From positions 63,272 to 127,271 of the forward strand of contig NZ_DHDZ01000028.1 of assembly GCF_002399615.1 (NCBI RefSeq): a stretch of DNA of 64,000 nt, written 5' to 3'. The notes under the pieces were generated by a model, which saw only the letters and a program-made list of their open reading frames with translations, was not told where the DNA came from and did no database searches. A program made the position numbers and the translations under genes. Source of the stretch: Pedobacter sp. UBA4863. GTDB lineage: Bacteria > Bacteroidota > Bacteroidia > Sphingobacteriales > Sphingobacteriaceae. Shown piece by piece: positions 55,754-64,000 of this stretch (position 1 is the first letter of the stretch; the number at the start of each line of letters is the position of its first letter).

Positions 55754-56140
55754 ATGAGATACTTATTGGATACTCATACCTTTTTATGGTTTGTAGAGGG
55801 AAATAAGCAATTACCGCAAAATATTATTTCTAAAATCAACAACATTAACCAATCTTGCTACATTAGCATTGTTTCTTTTTGGGAAATTGCAATAAAAATA
55901 CAGCTAGGAAAACTTGAGCTGGACATTCCATTTAATGAATTATTCGAATTCGCTAAAAGAAATCAGATTGAAATAATTGAAATTAGTGAGCTACACCTCA
56001 CAGGATTATTAAATTTAGAGCCGTATCACAAAGACCCTTTTGATAGGCTAATCATATCACAAACCATTTCAGAAAAGCTAACATTATTATCGAAAGATAA
56101 TCATATGGATAAATACAAAATAATCCTAGAGTGGGATTAA
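55754..56140 (+). CDS. PIN-domain ribonuclease toxin (VapC-like)
   Basis: 128 residues. The PIN acids are seen in YLLDTHTFLWF (Asp6), SFWEIAIKI (Glu43) and KDPFDRLIISQ (Asp92 or Asp95). It should cleave RNA and stop growth when the antitoxin is lost. The pair sits between DUF3098 and uppP, genes that normally adjoin in Bacteroidota, so it has probably inserted into this envelope operon. Confidence 0.92.
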   Translation: MRYLLDTHTFLWFVEGNKQLPQNIISKINNINQSCYISIVSFWEIAIKIQLGKLELDIPFNELFEFAKRNQIEIIEISELHLTGLLNLEPYHKDPFDRLIISQTISEKLTLLSKDNHMDKYKIILEWD

Positions 56141-56153
56141 CAACTTACTAAAC

Positions 56154-56948
56154 ATGAACTACCTACAAGCACTTATCCTTGCAATTATTGAAGGATTAAC
56201 CGAGTTTTTACCCGTTTCTTCTACTGGCCACATGGTGATAGCCAGCTCTATAATGGGCATTGCCGAAGACGACTTTGTGAAACTTTTTACCATTGCCATT
56301 CAATTAGGTGCCATTTTAGCGGTAGTAGTAGTTTATTGGAAAAAATTCATCAACCTTAACAGCTTTGCCTTTTATCTAAAATTGGCCATTGCGGTTATAC
56401 CAGCACTTTTTTTTGGCTATCTACTAAACGATTTTATAGACAGTAAACTGGGCAATCCCGTATTTATAGCTGTAATTTTATTAGTTGGCGGCATCATACT
56501 ATTATTTATAGATAAGGTATTTAAAAACCCAACCGTGGCCAACGAAAGTGAAATTACCAACGGCACAGCTTTTAAAATAGGTTTGTACCAAGTATTGGCA
56601 GTTTGTTTCCCAGGTTTAAGCAGAAGCGCCGCTACCATTATAGGTGGTATGCAACAAAAATTAACCAAAAGTGCGGCAGCAGAATTCTCGTTCTTTTTAG
56701 CGGTACCTACCATGGTGGCTGCAACGGGCTACAAATTACTAAAAGGCTACGAGCTGTTAAATGCCGAAAACATTAAAATCCTACTTGTTGGCAATGTTAT
56801 AGCTTTTGTGGTGGCTATTATCGCCATCAAATCGTTCATTAGCTTTTTAACCAAGCACGGCTTTCGTATTTTTGGTTGGTACAGAATTGCCATAGGCCTA
56901 CTTATATTAGGGCTTTATTTTGCCGGAGTAGAACTAACCATTGTTTAA
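56154..56948 (+). CDS. uppP: Undecaprenyl-diphosphate phosphatase
   Basis: 264 residues with seven or eight membrane helices. The catalytic segments are EGLTEFLPVSSTGHMVIAS near the N-terminus and FPGLSRSAATIIGG in the middle. It recycles the undecaprenyl carrier for peptidoglycan synthesis and gives bacitracin tolerance. It follows the toxin gene by 13 bases and may depend on upstream promoters. Confidence 0.97.
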   Translation: MNYLQALILAIIEGLTEFLPVSSTGHMVIASSIMGIAEDDFVKLFTIAIQLGAILAVVVVYWKKFINLNSFAFYLKLAIAVIPALFFGYLLNDFIDSKLGNPVFIAVILLVGGIILLFIDKVFKNPTVANESEITNGTAFKIGLYQVLAVCFPGLSRSAATIIGGMQQKLTKSAAAEFSFFLAVPTMVAATGYKLLKGYELLNAENIKILLVGNVIAFVVAIIAIKSFISFLTKHGFRIFGWYRIAIGLLILGLYFAGVELTIV

Positions 56949-56955
56949 GCATATC

Positions 56956-56984
56956 ATCCCTTCGGGATTTTAATATTACCTTTG
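56956..56984 (+). promoter_or_regulatory. Small hairpin and -7 box between uppP and truB
   Basis: A 5-bp hairpin (atccc-ttc-gggat, 56956-56968) may end some uppP transcripts. TACCTTTG at 56977-56984 is a good -7 box and places the transcript start near 56989, which decides the truB start. Confidence 0.6.
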
Positions 56985-56999
56985 CAAAAAATTATTGCA

Positions 57000-57737
57000 T
57001 TGCAAGAAAACACCACATTTCCAGAATTCAATTTTGCAGAAGGCGAACTGCTGCTCATTAACAAACCCTACCAATGGACATCGTTTGACGTAGTGGGAAA
57101 AATCCGTAATTCGTTAAAGCCGCAGAAATTAAAAGTTGGCCATGCAGGCACATTAGACCCTTTAGCTACAGGCCTATTAATTATTTGTACCGGCAAACTA
57201 ACCAAGCAAATTGATACTTTTCAGGCCGAAGAAAAGGAATATACAGGCACGCTTATCTTAGGTGCAACCACCCCATCGTACGATATGGAGACCGCGGTAG
57301 ATACTACTTTTGATATTTCGCAGCTTACCGAAGAGCAAATCCATGCTGCAACAACACAGTTTAAAGGCGACATTTCTCAATATCCGCCAGCACACTCTGC
57401 CGTAAAAGTAAATGGCGAACGCTTATATGTAAAAGCCAGATTGGGCGAAGAAGTAGAACTGAAGAAACGCTTTGTAACCGTTAACGAGTTCGAAATTACT
57501 CGAATTGCTTTGCCAGAAGTTGATTTCCGTGTAGTTTGCAGCAAAGGCACTTACATTCGCTCCTTAGTTTCCGATTTTGGAAAAGCCCTAAACAACGGTG
57601 CTTATCTTTCTAAATTAACCCGCACCCGGAGCGGCAGCTTTTTATTAAGCAATGCTTTTGAGCTACCAGATTTCATTGCTTATCTTCGCAATAGAAGAGA
57701 AAAAGCAAAATTGAACACCGAAAGTTCATCGTTATGA
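57000..57737 (+). CDS. truB: tRNA pseudouridine-55 synthase
   Basis: 245 residues from a TTG at 57000; another TTG at 56982 lies within the promoter. The catalytic aspartate is in GHAGTLDPLATGLLIICTGK; other hallmarks are LLINKPYQWTSFDVV and CSKGTYIRSLVSDFG. It makes pseudouridine 55 in the T-loop of tRNAs. Its stop overlaps the next ATG (ATGA). Confidence 0.95.
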   Translation: MQENTTFPEFNFAEGELLLINKPYQWTSFDVVGKIRNSLKPQKLKVGHAGTLDPLATGLLIICTGKLTKQIDTFQAEEKEYTGTLILGATTPSYDMETAVDTTFDISQLTEEQIHAATTQFKGDISQYPPAHSAVKVNGERLYVKARLGEEVELKKRFVTVNEFEITRIALPEVDFRVVCSKGTYIRSLVSDFGKALNNGAYLSKLTRTRSGSFLLSNAFELPDFIAYLRNRREKAKLNTESSSL

Positions 57738-58597
57738 CAGCAAAAAAAAAGACAGACAAGGTACGACAAGTTAGAGAAGTTCTTTTTATGTGTTTGGGTG
57801 TTATTTCGGCCTGTTTTGGCTTAAAAAGCTTTTTAATGCCCGAACATTTTATTGATGGCGGCGTAACAGGTATCTCTCTATTGCTAAGCACATTAACCAG
57901 CTGGAACCTATCGTACTTAATCATCGCCATTAATATTCCGTTCATTATTTTAGGATATAAGCAAATCGGTAGCGTTTTTGCCTTTAAAACAGCTATTGCT
58001 ATTGCTGCGCTTTCTTTGGGGTTAATTTTTATCCCTTTCCAACCTATAACACACGAAAAAGTACTGGTTGCCTTTTTTGGCGGTTTCTTTTTAGGCGGCG
58101 GTATTGGTCTTGCTATGCGTGGCGGCTGTGTAATTGATGGCACCGAAGTCTTAGCGCTTTACATTAGCAGAAAAAGTCAATTAACCGTAGGGAATATCAT
58201 TTTTATCCTTAACATCATTATATTTCTTTTTGCTGCCTATTTCATTAACATTGATACCGCACTGTATGCCATCCTAACTTATTTATCGGCCACCAACACC
58301 ATCGATTTTATCGTAAACCGATTAGAAGCCTATACTGGTGTAACCATCATTTCTGAAGAAAATGAAACCATTAAAGCTTTTATTATTAACGATATGAAGC
58401 GTGGCGTAACCATTTACAAAGGCGAAGGCGGCTATTTGCAGAAAAAGGACATCGACATTATTTATACAGTGGTAACCAAACTCGAACTGGGCAAGCTACA
58501 AGATAAGATTAACGAAATAGACCCTAACGCTTTTGTAGTACAACAACAAATTGCCGACTTGAAAGGTGGCGTAGTTAAACGTCAGGCATTCCATTAA
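57734..58597 (+). CDS. YitT-family membrane protein with DUF2179 domain
   Basis: 287 residues. Five or six membrane helices form the DUF161 repeats (SFLMPEHFIDGGVTGISLLL, GGGIGLAMRGGCVIDGTEVL); the C-terminal 80 residues are the cytosolic DUF2179 domain (GVTIYKGEGGYLQKKDIDII). The function is unproven; it is coupled to truB and followed by ribF. Confidence 0.93.
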   Translation: MTAKKKTDKVRQVREVLFMCLGVISACFGLKSFLMPEHFIDGGVTGISLLLSTLTSWNLSYLIIAINIPFIILGYKQIGSVFAFKTAIAIAALSLGLIFIPFQPITHEKVLVAFFGGFFLGGGIGLAMRGGCVIDGTEVLALYISRKSQLTVGNIIFILNIIIFLFAAYFINIDTALYAILTYLSATNTIDFIVNRLEAYTGVTIISEENETIKAFIINDMKRGVTIYKGEGGYLQKKDIDIIYTVVTKLELGKLQDKINEIDPNAFVVQQQIADLKGGVVKRQAFH

Positions 58598-58610
58598 AGA
58601 TTTTATCATT

Positions 58611-59627
58611 TTGAAAATATATCATCAACTTTCTGAGTTTAAAAAATTAGCTAACGCCGTAGTTACCATTGGTACTTTCGATGGTGTACATTTCGGACAT
58701 CAAAAAATTGTTAAAAGGCTGTGCGAATTGGCAAAATCATCGGGTGGCGAAAGTGTCTTGCTAACCTTTTTTCCGCACCCTAGAATGATAATAGATCCTG
58801 AAAACCAGGAACTGAAAATGATCAACACCATTGATGAGAAAGCTCAAATTTTGGCAAGTTTAGGCATAGACCACTTAATCATCACTCCTTTTACGAGAGA
58901 TTTTTCGAACCTCAGCGCAGAAGAATACATCAAAAAAATTCTAGTAGATACCATTGGCACTAAAAAAATCATCATCGGTTACGACCACCGGTTTGGGAAA
59001 GACAGGTTAGGCAATATCCAAACTTTAACAGCAAACGCCAATACATTTGGCTACGAAGTAGAAGAAATCCCCGAACAAGACATTAATGATGTTTCTGTAA
59101 GCTCTACCAAAATTAGAAAAGCACTTTTAGAAGGCGATGTTGCCCTGGCCAATAAATATTTAGGCTATACTTTTTCTATTTGTGGCCCCGTAATTAAAGG
59201 CGATAAAATTGGTAGAACCATTGGTTTTCCTACAGCTAATATTTTTATAGCCGAAACCTACAAACTTATTCCTGGCGATGGTATTTATGCAGTGACGGTA
59301 GAGCTAGCGTTAGAAGACCCAAGACCGAAGACCGAAGATAATAGTGCACAAATACAAGATTTGGACATAAAACTTCCGACATCAGACATCGGACATCAAA
59401 CTTTCAAAGGCATGGCCTACATTGGGCAGCGGCCCACCATTAACGGCATGACCCGAAACATAGAAGTAAACATTTTTGATTTCGATAGAGAAATTTACGG
59501 ACAGCACATTAAAATGAATTTCTTGGCTTTTTTAAGGTACGATGTAAAATTTACTGGCCTAGAAGCATTAAAACTGCAACTACAAAAAGACAAAGAAGAC
59601 ACCTTAGCTTTTTTTAGCCAGCTTTAA
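58611..59627 (+). CDS. ribF: Bifunctional riboflavin kinase / FAD synthetase
   Basis: 338 residues from a TTG start (KIYHQLSEFKKLANAVVTIG). The FAD synthetase domain shows GTFDGVHFGHQKIV and SSTKIRKALLEGDVALAN; the riboflavin kinase domain shows GPVIKGDKIGRTIGFPTANI and YIGQRPTINGMTRNIEVNIF. It makes FMN and FAD. The kinase domain carries an in-frame insert of about 30 residues after YAVTVELALEDP (59310-59405), encoded by repetitive words (gaccgaagaccgaaga, cagacatcggacatc) that match the intergenic repeat style. The insert sits in a loop, so activity is probably kept. Confidence 0.95.
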   Translation: MKIYHQLSEFKKLANAVVTIGTFDGVHFGHQKIVKRLCELAKSSGGESVLLTFFPHPRMIIDPENQELKMINTIDEKAQILASLGIDHLIITPFTRDFSNLSAEEYIKKILVDTIGTKKIIIGYDHRFGKDRLGNIQTLTANANTFGYEVEEIPEQDINDVSVSSTKIRKALLEGDVALANKYLGYTFSICGPVIKGDKIGRTIGFPTANIFIAETYKLIPGDGIYAVTVELALEDPRPKTEDNSAQIQDLDIKLPTSDIGHQTFKGMAYIGQRPTINGMTRNIEVNIFDFDREIYGQHIKMNFLAFLRYDVKFTGLEALKLQLQKDKEDTLAFFSQL

Positions 59628-59714
59628 CATTTTACTGTCGTTTTTTTAAGGCAAGGTACTCCCTCTTTACATTATCACTTCAAAAAGCCCACTTTTTTTT
59701 GTAATTTGTGGGCA

Positions 59715-60056
59715 ATGAAGTATATATTGTTGTTTTTTGTTTGCTTAGCCTTCTCTTATGGTTCGTTATCTGCCAACGAAACGAAAGCACTTGCGCAAAA
59801 ACAATCACAAACACACAGTACTATCCGTATTGGAATTGGGCAAGAAAAAAAGTGCTTCTCTTACACAAAAATCATATTTCTTTCTACAAAAGCTAGATTT
59901 CATAATCAAGAAAGTCTAACACCTAACAGCTTTTATAAAGCTAGAAACAAAGTTACTTTGCTGGTTAAGCAAAAAATAGCCTACGGCAAAACGCTCGAAA
60001 ATTTTAGTTACCAATATATTTTTAGTTATCTGTACCCTAAGCATGTTTTTTGGTAA
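59715..60056 (+). CDS. Small secreted protein, unknown function
   Basis: 113 residues from the ATG at 59715. A clear signal peptide (MKYILLFFVCLAFSYGSLSA) is followed by a basic, Lys/Tyr-rich sequence with no known motif, ending SYLYPKHVFW. I do not recognise the family. It stands between ribF and the antiporter gene, with moderate spacing to both. Confidence 0.6.
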   Translation: MKYILLFFVCLAFSYGSLSANETKALAQKQSQTHSTIRIGIGQEKKCFSYTKIIFLSTKARFHNQESLTPNSFYKARNKVTLLVKQKIAYGKTLENFSYQYIFSYLYPKHVFW

Positions 60057-60115
60057 AACATTCCTGCCCAATATTACCAAAGTTTAAACAAAAACAACTA
60101 ACATTTTTTAGCTAG

Positions 60116-62341
60116 ATGACACACTTACCTGTACTTATTGCAGATTTAGGATTGATACTTGCCGCAGGAGGCATAACCACTATTATTTTTAAAAAAATTA
60201 AACAGCCTTTAGTTTTAGGCTACATCATTGCCGGACTTTTAGTTGGTCCACATTTCAGCTTTATCCCAACCGTTTCAGACAATGCCAACATTACCATTTG
60301 GGCCGAAATTGGAGTAATCTTTCTACTTTTTAGCCTTGGCTTAGAGTTTAGTTTCAAAAAACTGGTTAAAGTGGGTGGCTCCTCATCCATTACCGCCTTG
60401 GTAGAAATTATTGGCATGAGTATTATTGGTTATTTTGCCGGTAAATTAATGGGCTGGAGCACTATGGACAGTATTTTCTTGGGTGCTGTACTTTCCGTTT
60501 CCTCTACCACCATTATCATCAGAGCCTTTGACGAGCTCGGCGTAAAACACAAGAAATTTGCCAACCTCGTTTTTGGAGCCCTAATTGTAGAAGACTTAGC
60601 CGCCATTTTAATTATGGTACTGTTAACTACATTAGCCGTTAGTCAGCAATTTGCAGGAGCAGACATGCTAATTTCCATCTTAAAACTAAGCTTCTTTCTT
60701 ATCCTGTGGTTTTTGGGCGGTATTTTTATCATCCCTACTTTCTTAAAGCTAACCAAAAAGCTAATGAACGATGAAACCCTCTTGGTGGTTTCTTTAGCGT
60801 TATGCTTAGTAATGGTAATATTGGCCGTTAAGGTAGGTTTCTCACCTGCGCTAGGTGCTTTTATCATGGGCTCGATACTGGCAGAAACCACCCAAGCCGA
60901 AAAAATAGAACATCTTACCAAATCGGTTAAAGACCTTTTTGGTGCTATCTTTTTTGTTTCTGTGGGTATGTTAATAGACCCAAAAGTATTACTTGCTTAT
61001 TGGCAACCCATTTTAATCATCACGGGCTTAACCATTGTGGGTAAACTAATTACTACTGGTGGTGGGGCGCTATTATCTGGTCAGCCCTTAAAAACCTCGG
61101 TACAAACAGGTTTAAGCCTAACTCAAATTGGAGAATTTTCTTTCATTATCGCCACCTTAGGTTTAAGTTTAAAAGTAACCAGCGAGTTCCTTTACCCTAT
61201 CACGGTAGCCGTATCGGCAATTACTACGTTTACCACTCCTTACCTCATCAAGTACTCTGAAAATTTCTACAACTTTTTAGAAAAAATACTCCCTAAAAAA
61301 TGGCTAACTGCCATTAACAGATACAGTAGCAGTACCGAAGGTATTACCACATTAAGCGATTGGAAAATATTATTACGTTCTTATATTACCAACACCATCA
61401 CACACTCGGTTATAATTATTGCCATTGTTGTTTTGGCCTCTAATTCGCTACACCCATTTATCGTTAAAAACATTACCAATGATAAAGATGGCGTTATTAT
61501 CAGTGTTATTATTTCGTTCTTAATTATGTCGCCATTCTTGTGGGCGCTATCCATCAAGAGGCTACAAAAAGTAGCCTACTCGCACCTTTGGCTAAACAAG
61601 AAATACACCCGTGGCCCATTAATAGCTATGGAAATTTTTAGAATTTCGCTTGGGATATTCTTTGTAGGCTTCTTAATGTACAAATTTTTCGACACCTGGG
61701 TAGCTGCCGGTATTGCGCTGGCCTTAATTGTACTGGTAATGATTATTTTTTCACGCAAACTACAAGCTTTCTACGAACGAATGGAAAACCGTTTTTTCTA
61801 CAACTTAAATGCTAGAGAAACCGCTAAAAAACAACCCGAGATTTTACCTTGGGACACGCACCTACTAGAATTAACCGTAGCTCCAGAATCGAAACTGGTA
61901 GGTAAAACACTGGTAGATTTAGCAGTACGGGAAAAATATGGCATTAACATCGCCATGATTGAGCGGGGCAAAATCATGATCCCAACACCTAAAAGAGACG
62001 AAAGGCTATACCCTAATGATAAGGTATTGGTAATTGGAACAGACGATCAATTAGCTAGCGTGAAAAACTTATTTGAAGGCGACAATGCAGAAATTAATGA
62101 AGAACAAACATTTCCTAAACAAGATATGTCCTTACAAAAGATTGTCATCAACAGTAAATCACCTGTTTTTGGACAAACCATTAGAGAAAGTGGCATAAGA
62201 GAGAAAACACAAGGCTTGGTGGTTGGTATCGAAAGAAACGGGCAGCGTATCCTTAATCCAGATTCTAATTTAGTATTCGAAAATGAGGATATTGTTTGGA
62301 TTGTGGGTAATAACAAGCGCATTCCGGCACTTTTAAAATAA
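60116..62341 (+). CDS. Kef/CPA2-type monovalent cation:proton antiporter with two RCK_C domains
   Basis: 741 residues. The transporter domain (about 1-400) has 11-13 helices, including YIIAGLLVGPHFSF, EIGVIFLLFSLGLEFSFKKL and FGALIVEDLAAILIMVLLTT with the exchanger aspartate. Three more helices (about 420-560) are unusual for KefB, and two RCK_C (TrkA-C) domains follow (about 585-660 and 670-741) with no TrkA-N nucleotide-binding domain. It should exchange K+ or Na+ for H+; RCK_C domains may bind a small regulator such as cyclic di-AMP (inference). Confidence 0.93.
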   Translation: MTHLPVLIADLGLILAAGGITTIIFKKIKQPLVLGYIIAGLLVGPHFSFIPTVSDNANITIWAEIGVIFLLFSLGLEFSFKKLVKVGGSSSITALVEIIGMSIIGYFAGKLMGWSTMDSIFLGAVLSVSSTTIIIRAFDELGVKHKKFANLVFGALIVEDLAAILIMVLLTTLAVSQQFAGADMLISILKLSFFLILWFLGGIFIIPTFLKLTKKLMNDETLLVVSLALCLVMVILAVKVGFSPALGAFIMGSILAETTQAEKIEHLTKSVKDLFGAIFFVSVGMLIDPKVLLAYWQPILIITGLTIVGKLITTGGGALLSGQPLKTSVQTGLSLTQIGEFSFIIATLGLSLKVTSEFLYPITVAVSAITTFTTPYLIKYSENFYNFLEKILPKKWLTAINRYSSSTEGITTLSDWKILLRSYITNTITHSVIIIAIVVLASNSLHPFIVKNITNDKDGVIISVIISFLIMSPFLWALSIKRLQKVAYSHLWLNKKYTRGPLIAMEIFRISLGIFFVGFLMYKFFDTWVAAGIALALIVLVMIIFSRKLQAFYERMENRFFYNLNARETAKKQPEILPWDTHLLELTVAPESKLVGKTLVDLAVREKYGINIAMIERGKIMIPTPKRDERLYPNDKVLVIGTDDQLASVKNLFEGDNAEINEEQTFPKQDMSLQKIVINSKSPVFGQTIRESGIREKTQGLVVGIERNGQRILNPDSNLVFENEDIVWIVGNNKRIPALLK

Positions 62342-62363
62342 AGCAAAGCTCCTTAAGCAAGTA

Positions 62364-63404
62364 ATGAGAAAAATAGAACAAGACAAAGGTAATTTTTTAG
62401 ACGAAATGCTAGATTATTGGCAAACCGAAGGCTTATTAAGCGATACCGATTGCCAAAAATTAAAACAAAGCTACGAGCCAAAAACTTTCGACTGGCGGCG
62501 TTTGGCCCAATACTCGTTCTGGACGGCTATGGTTTGTGGCGTGATTGCACTAAGTTCATTATTGGCAGACAAATCATTGTTAAATTACCTCAAAAATTTA
62601 TACAACACGCCAAACATCGTAATCAGTATCTTATCGGCCTTGCTTGCCAGCGGATGCTACATTTTTGGCTTTAAAAGAAAGAAAAGCTACCCACACAAAA
62701 CATTTAGCAACGAAGCCATTATTTTCTCGGGAGTTATACTAACAGCAAATGCAATCGCATACTTCGGAAAAGCCTTTGCAAGCGATAATAATCACTTTTC
62801 AATACTCATTCTTTTTTCGGTGATGATTTATTTGGCTTTAGCCTACCATTTTAAATCTAAGCTAATATGGGCATTTGCACTTTTAGCTTTAGGCACTTGG
62901 TATGGTACCGAAACAGGTTATCTGTCTAATTGGAACTGGTTATTTTTAGGATTAAACTATCCTTTGCGCTTTGTTTTTTTTGGTCTGCTGCTTACGGTGT
63001 CGTCATTACTTTTAAAAAAGCACCAACAACTGTCTTATTTCTTCGATCTTACTTACTTTTTCGGATTATTATACCTGTTCACCTCTTTATTATTACTCTC
63101 TATTTTTGGAAATTATGATAATTTAGAAGATTGGTATGCCATAAAACAGCTATCCTTATTTTATTGGGCAATTATTTCGGTTACCTCTTGTGTATTAAGC
63201 ATTGTTATTGGCTTAAAAACAAATGATGCCATGCTCCGAGAGTTTGGCATAGCATTCCTTTTCATTAACCTTTATGTGCGTTACTTCGAGTATTTTTGGG
63301 ACAGTTGGCACAAAGCAGTTTTCTTTGCCATTTTAGGTGCCTCATTTGTATTAATTGGTCGCAAGGCCGAAAAAATTTGGAATTTGGAGTTTATGAAAAA
63401 GTAG
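62364..63404 (+). CDS. DUF2157-like multi-pass membrane protein
   Basis: 346 residues. A soluble N-terminal segment (LDEMLDYWQTEGLLSDTDCQ, the DUF2157-type start) precedes eight to ten hydrophobic helices. The function is unknown. It follows the antiporter by 22 bases in the same direction, so the two are probably cotranscribed. Confidence 0.75.
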   Translation: MRKIEQDKGNFLDEMLDYWQTEGLLSDTDCQKLKQSYEPKTFDWRRLAQYSFWTAMVCGVIALSSLLADKSLLNYLKNLYNTPNIVISILSALLASGCYIFGFKRKKSYPHKTFSNEAIIFSGVILTANAIAYFGKAFASDNNHFSILILFSVMIYLALAYHFKSKLIWAFALLALGTWYGTETGYLSNWNWLFLGLNYPLRFVFFGLLLTVSSLLLKKHQQLSYFFDLTYFFGLLYLFTSLLLLSIFGNYDNLEDWYAIKQLSLFYWAIISVTSCVLSIVIGLKTNDAMLREFGIAFLFINLYVRYFEYFWDSWHKAVFFAILGASFVLIGRKAEKIWNLEFMKK

Positions 63405-63483
63405 TTAGCCTACAGTAAATGTAATGCATAACGCTAATTCTCCAAAATTGGGCAACATTAAATGAGCATCAGTAATAAATTAC

Positions 63484-63528
63484 ATGACCGCAGTCATAAA
63501 AACAAAAGCGCAATTAGGTGTATCTTTG
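63484..63528 (+). promoter_or_regulatory. Promoter of the truncated hemoglobin with a CRP/FNR-like site
   Basis: The palindrome ATGAC-CGCA-GTCAT (63484-63497) lies 23 bases before the -7 box TATCTTTG (63521-63528). Its centre falls about 42 bases before the expected transcript start (63532-63534), the position of class II CRP/FNR activators; no TTG -33 box is present, as expected for an activated promoter. Confidence 0.68.
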
Positions 63529-63547
63529 TACATTAAAACAGTAGCAA

Positions 63548-63940
63548 ATGGCATTGGCAGATATTAGCAATTTAGAAGACATCAAGTTATTGGTAAACAC
63601 TTTCTATTCGCGAATACGAGAGAACGAATTATTGGGCCCAATTTTCGACGAAAGAATTGGCGACAGATGGCCAGAACATTTAGAAAAGATGTATCGTTTT
63701 TGGCAAACTGTACTCTTAGAAGAGCATACCTACACCGGAAGTCCTTTTCCGCCACATGCCAAGCTCCCTGTAGAAGCCCTACATTTTGATACTTGGCTAC
63801 AAATTTGGAACAACACTTTAGCTGAGCTGTTTGAAGGCGAAAGAGCCAGTGAAGCCAAATGGCGAGGCTACAAAATGGCCGAAATGTTTATGTACAAGAT
63901 AGAATACTATCGTAACAGCAATGCAAAACCGTTGCTTTAG
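63548..63940 (+). CDS. Group III truncated hemoglobin
   Basis: 130 residues, normal for the family. Visible are VNTFYSRIRENELLGPIFDE, the CD/E region (WPEHLEKMYRFWQTVLL), the proximal His region (PFPPHAKLPVEALHFDTWLQ; the proximal histidine is in EALHFDTW) and a C-terminal helix with tryptophan (AKWRGYKMAEMF). It binds heme and O2 or NO in the cytosol; group III members in other bacteria are induced by nitrosative stress or low oxygen, which fits the promoter site. Confidence 0.95.
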   Translation: MALADISNLEDIKLLVNTFYSRIRENELLGPIFDERIGDRWPEHLEKMYRFWQTVLLEEHTYTGSPFPPHAKLPVEALHFDTWLQIWNNTLAELFEGERASEAKWRGYKMAEMFMYKIEYYRNSNAKPLL

Positions 63941-64000
63941 CAGTTGCCAATTTTCAGTTTTGAAGTCGCAGAAGCTGTTTAAATTTCAATAAGAATAAAT

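Noticed and set aside
57000..57002. Search for an ATG start of truB
   Set aside because: No in-frame ATG occurs before the conserved domain; TTG at 57000 is the only start that lies after the promoter.

Overview
The window is a chromosome segment of a Bacteroidota species, most like the family Sphingobacteriaceae (Pedobacter or a relative). The evidence is low-GC DNA, a SusC-type receptor with its FecI/FecR regulators, a type IX secretion substrate with a type B C-terminal sorting domain beside a PorP/SprF protein, and Bacteroidota promoters (TAnnTTTG at -7, TTG about 20 bases upstream) at many genes. I see no rRNA, tRNA, CRISPR array or intact insertion sequence.

Layout. 1-4.8 kb: ECF sigma factor, FecR anti-sigma factor and a SusC/TonB receptor that runs off the left edge. 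4.8-5.5 kb: a probable decayed gene. 5.5-9.3 kb: PorP/SprF protein and a large beta-helix secreted protein. 9.8-13.4 kb: str operon rpsL-rpsG-fusA-rpsJ, closed by a terminator directly after rpsJ. 13.7-18.5 kb: histidine kinase, cytochrome b5 domain protein, lycopene-cyclase-like membrane protein, second ECF sigma factor with an upstream palindrome, murB and a TMEM175 channel. 18.7-25.1 kb: TetR-regulated tripartite RND efflux operon whose promoter is embedded in a 17-bp-arm palindrome. 25.2-27.0 kb: accessory island with an 11-bp GC-rich tandem tract, the 3' relic of a tyrosine recombinase, an unrecognised AT-rich gene and REP-like palindromes. 27-35.2 kb: MFS transporter, serine hydrolase lipoprotein, 2-oxoglutarate dehydrogenase E2 and E1, DASH-like photolyase. 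35.3-42.3 kb: AhpD-like protein, glycosyltransferase, rnhB, DUF4143 ATPase behind 32-bp tandem repeats, and an LPG-synthase-like/GT2/ABC permease operon. 42.3-48.4 kb: ruvC, a small ORF, TerC, polyprenyl synthetase, hydrolase, patatin, dGTPase. 48.6-54.1 kb: TonB receptor and leuS. 54.4-59.6 kb: ftsX-DUF3098-[VapBC]-uppP-truB-YitT-ribF. 59.7-63.9 kb: small secreted protein, Kef-type antiporter, DUF2157-like membrane protein and a truncated hemoglobin with a CRP/FNR-like operator.

Most of the window is ordinary core chromosome. The unusual signals are regulatory or mobile: a set of genes whose -7 box ends 3-4 bases before the ATG (probable leaderless mRNAs), several well-placed palindromic operators, a family of locally repetitive hairpin-forming intergenic sequences that has also inserted in frame into ribF, the integrase relic with its orphan gene, and the 32-bp repeat array that supplies the promoter of the DUF4143 ATPase.
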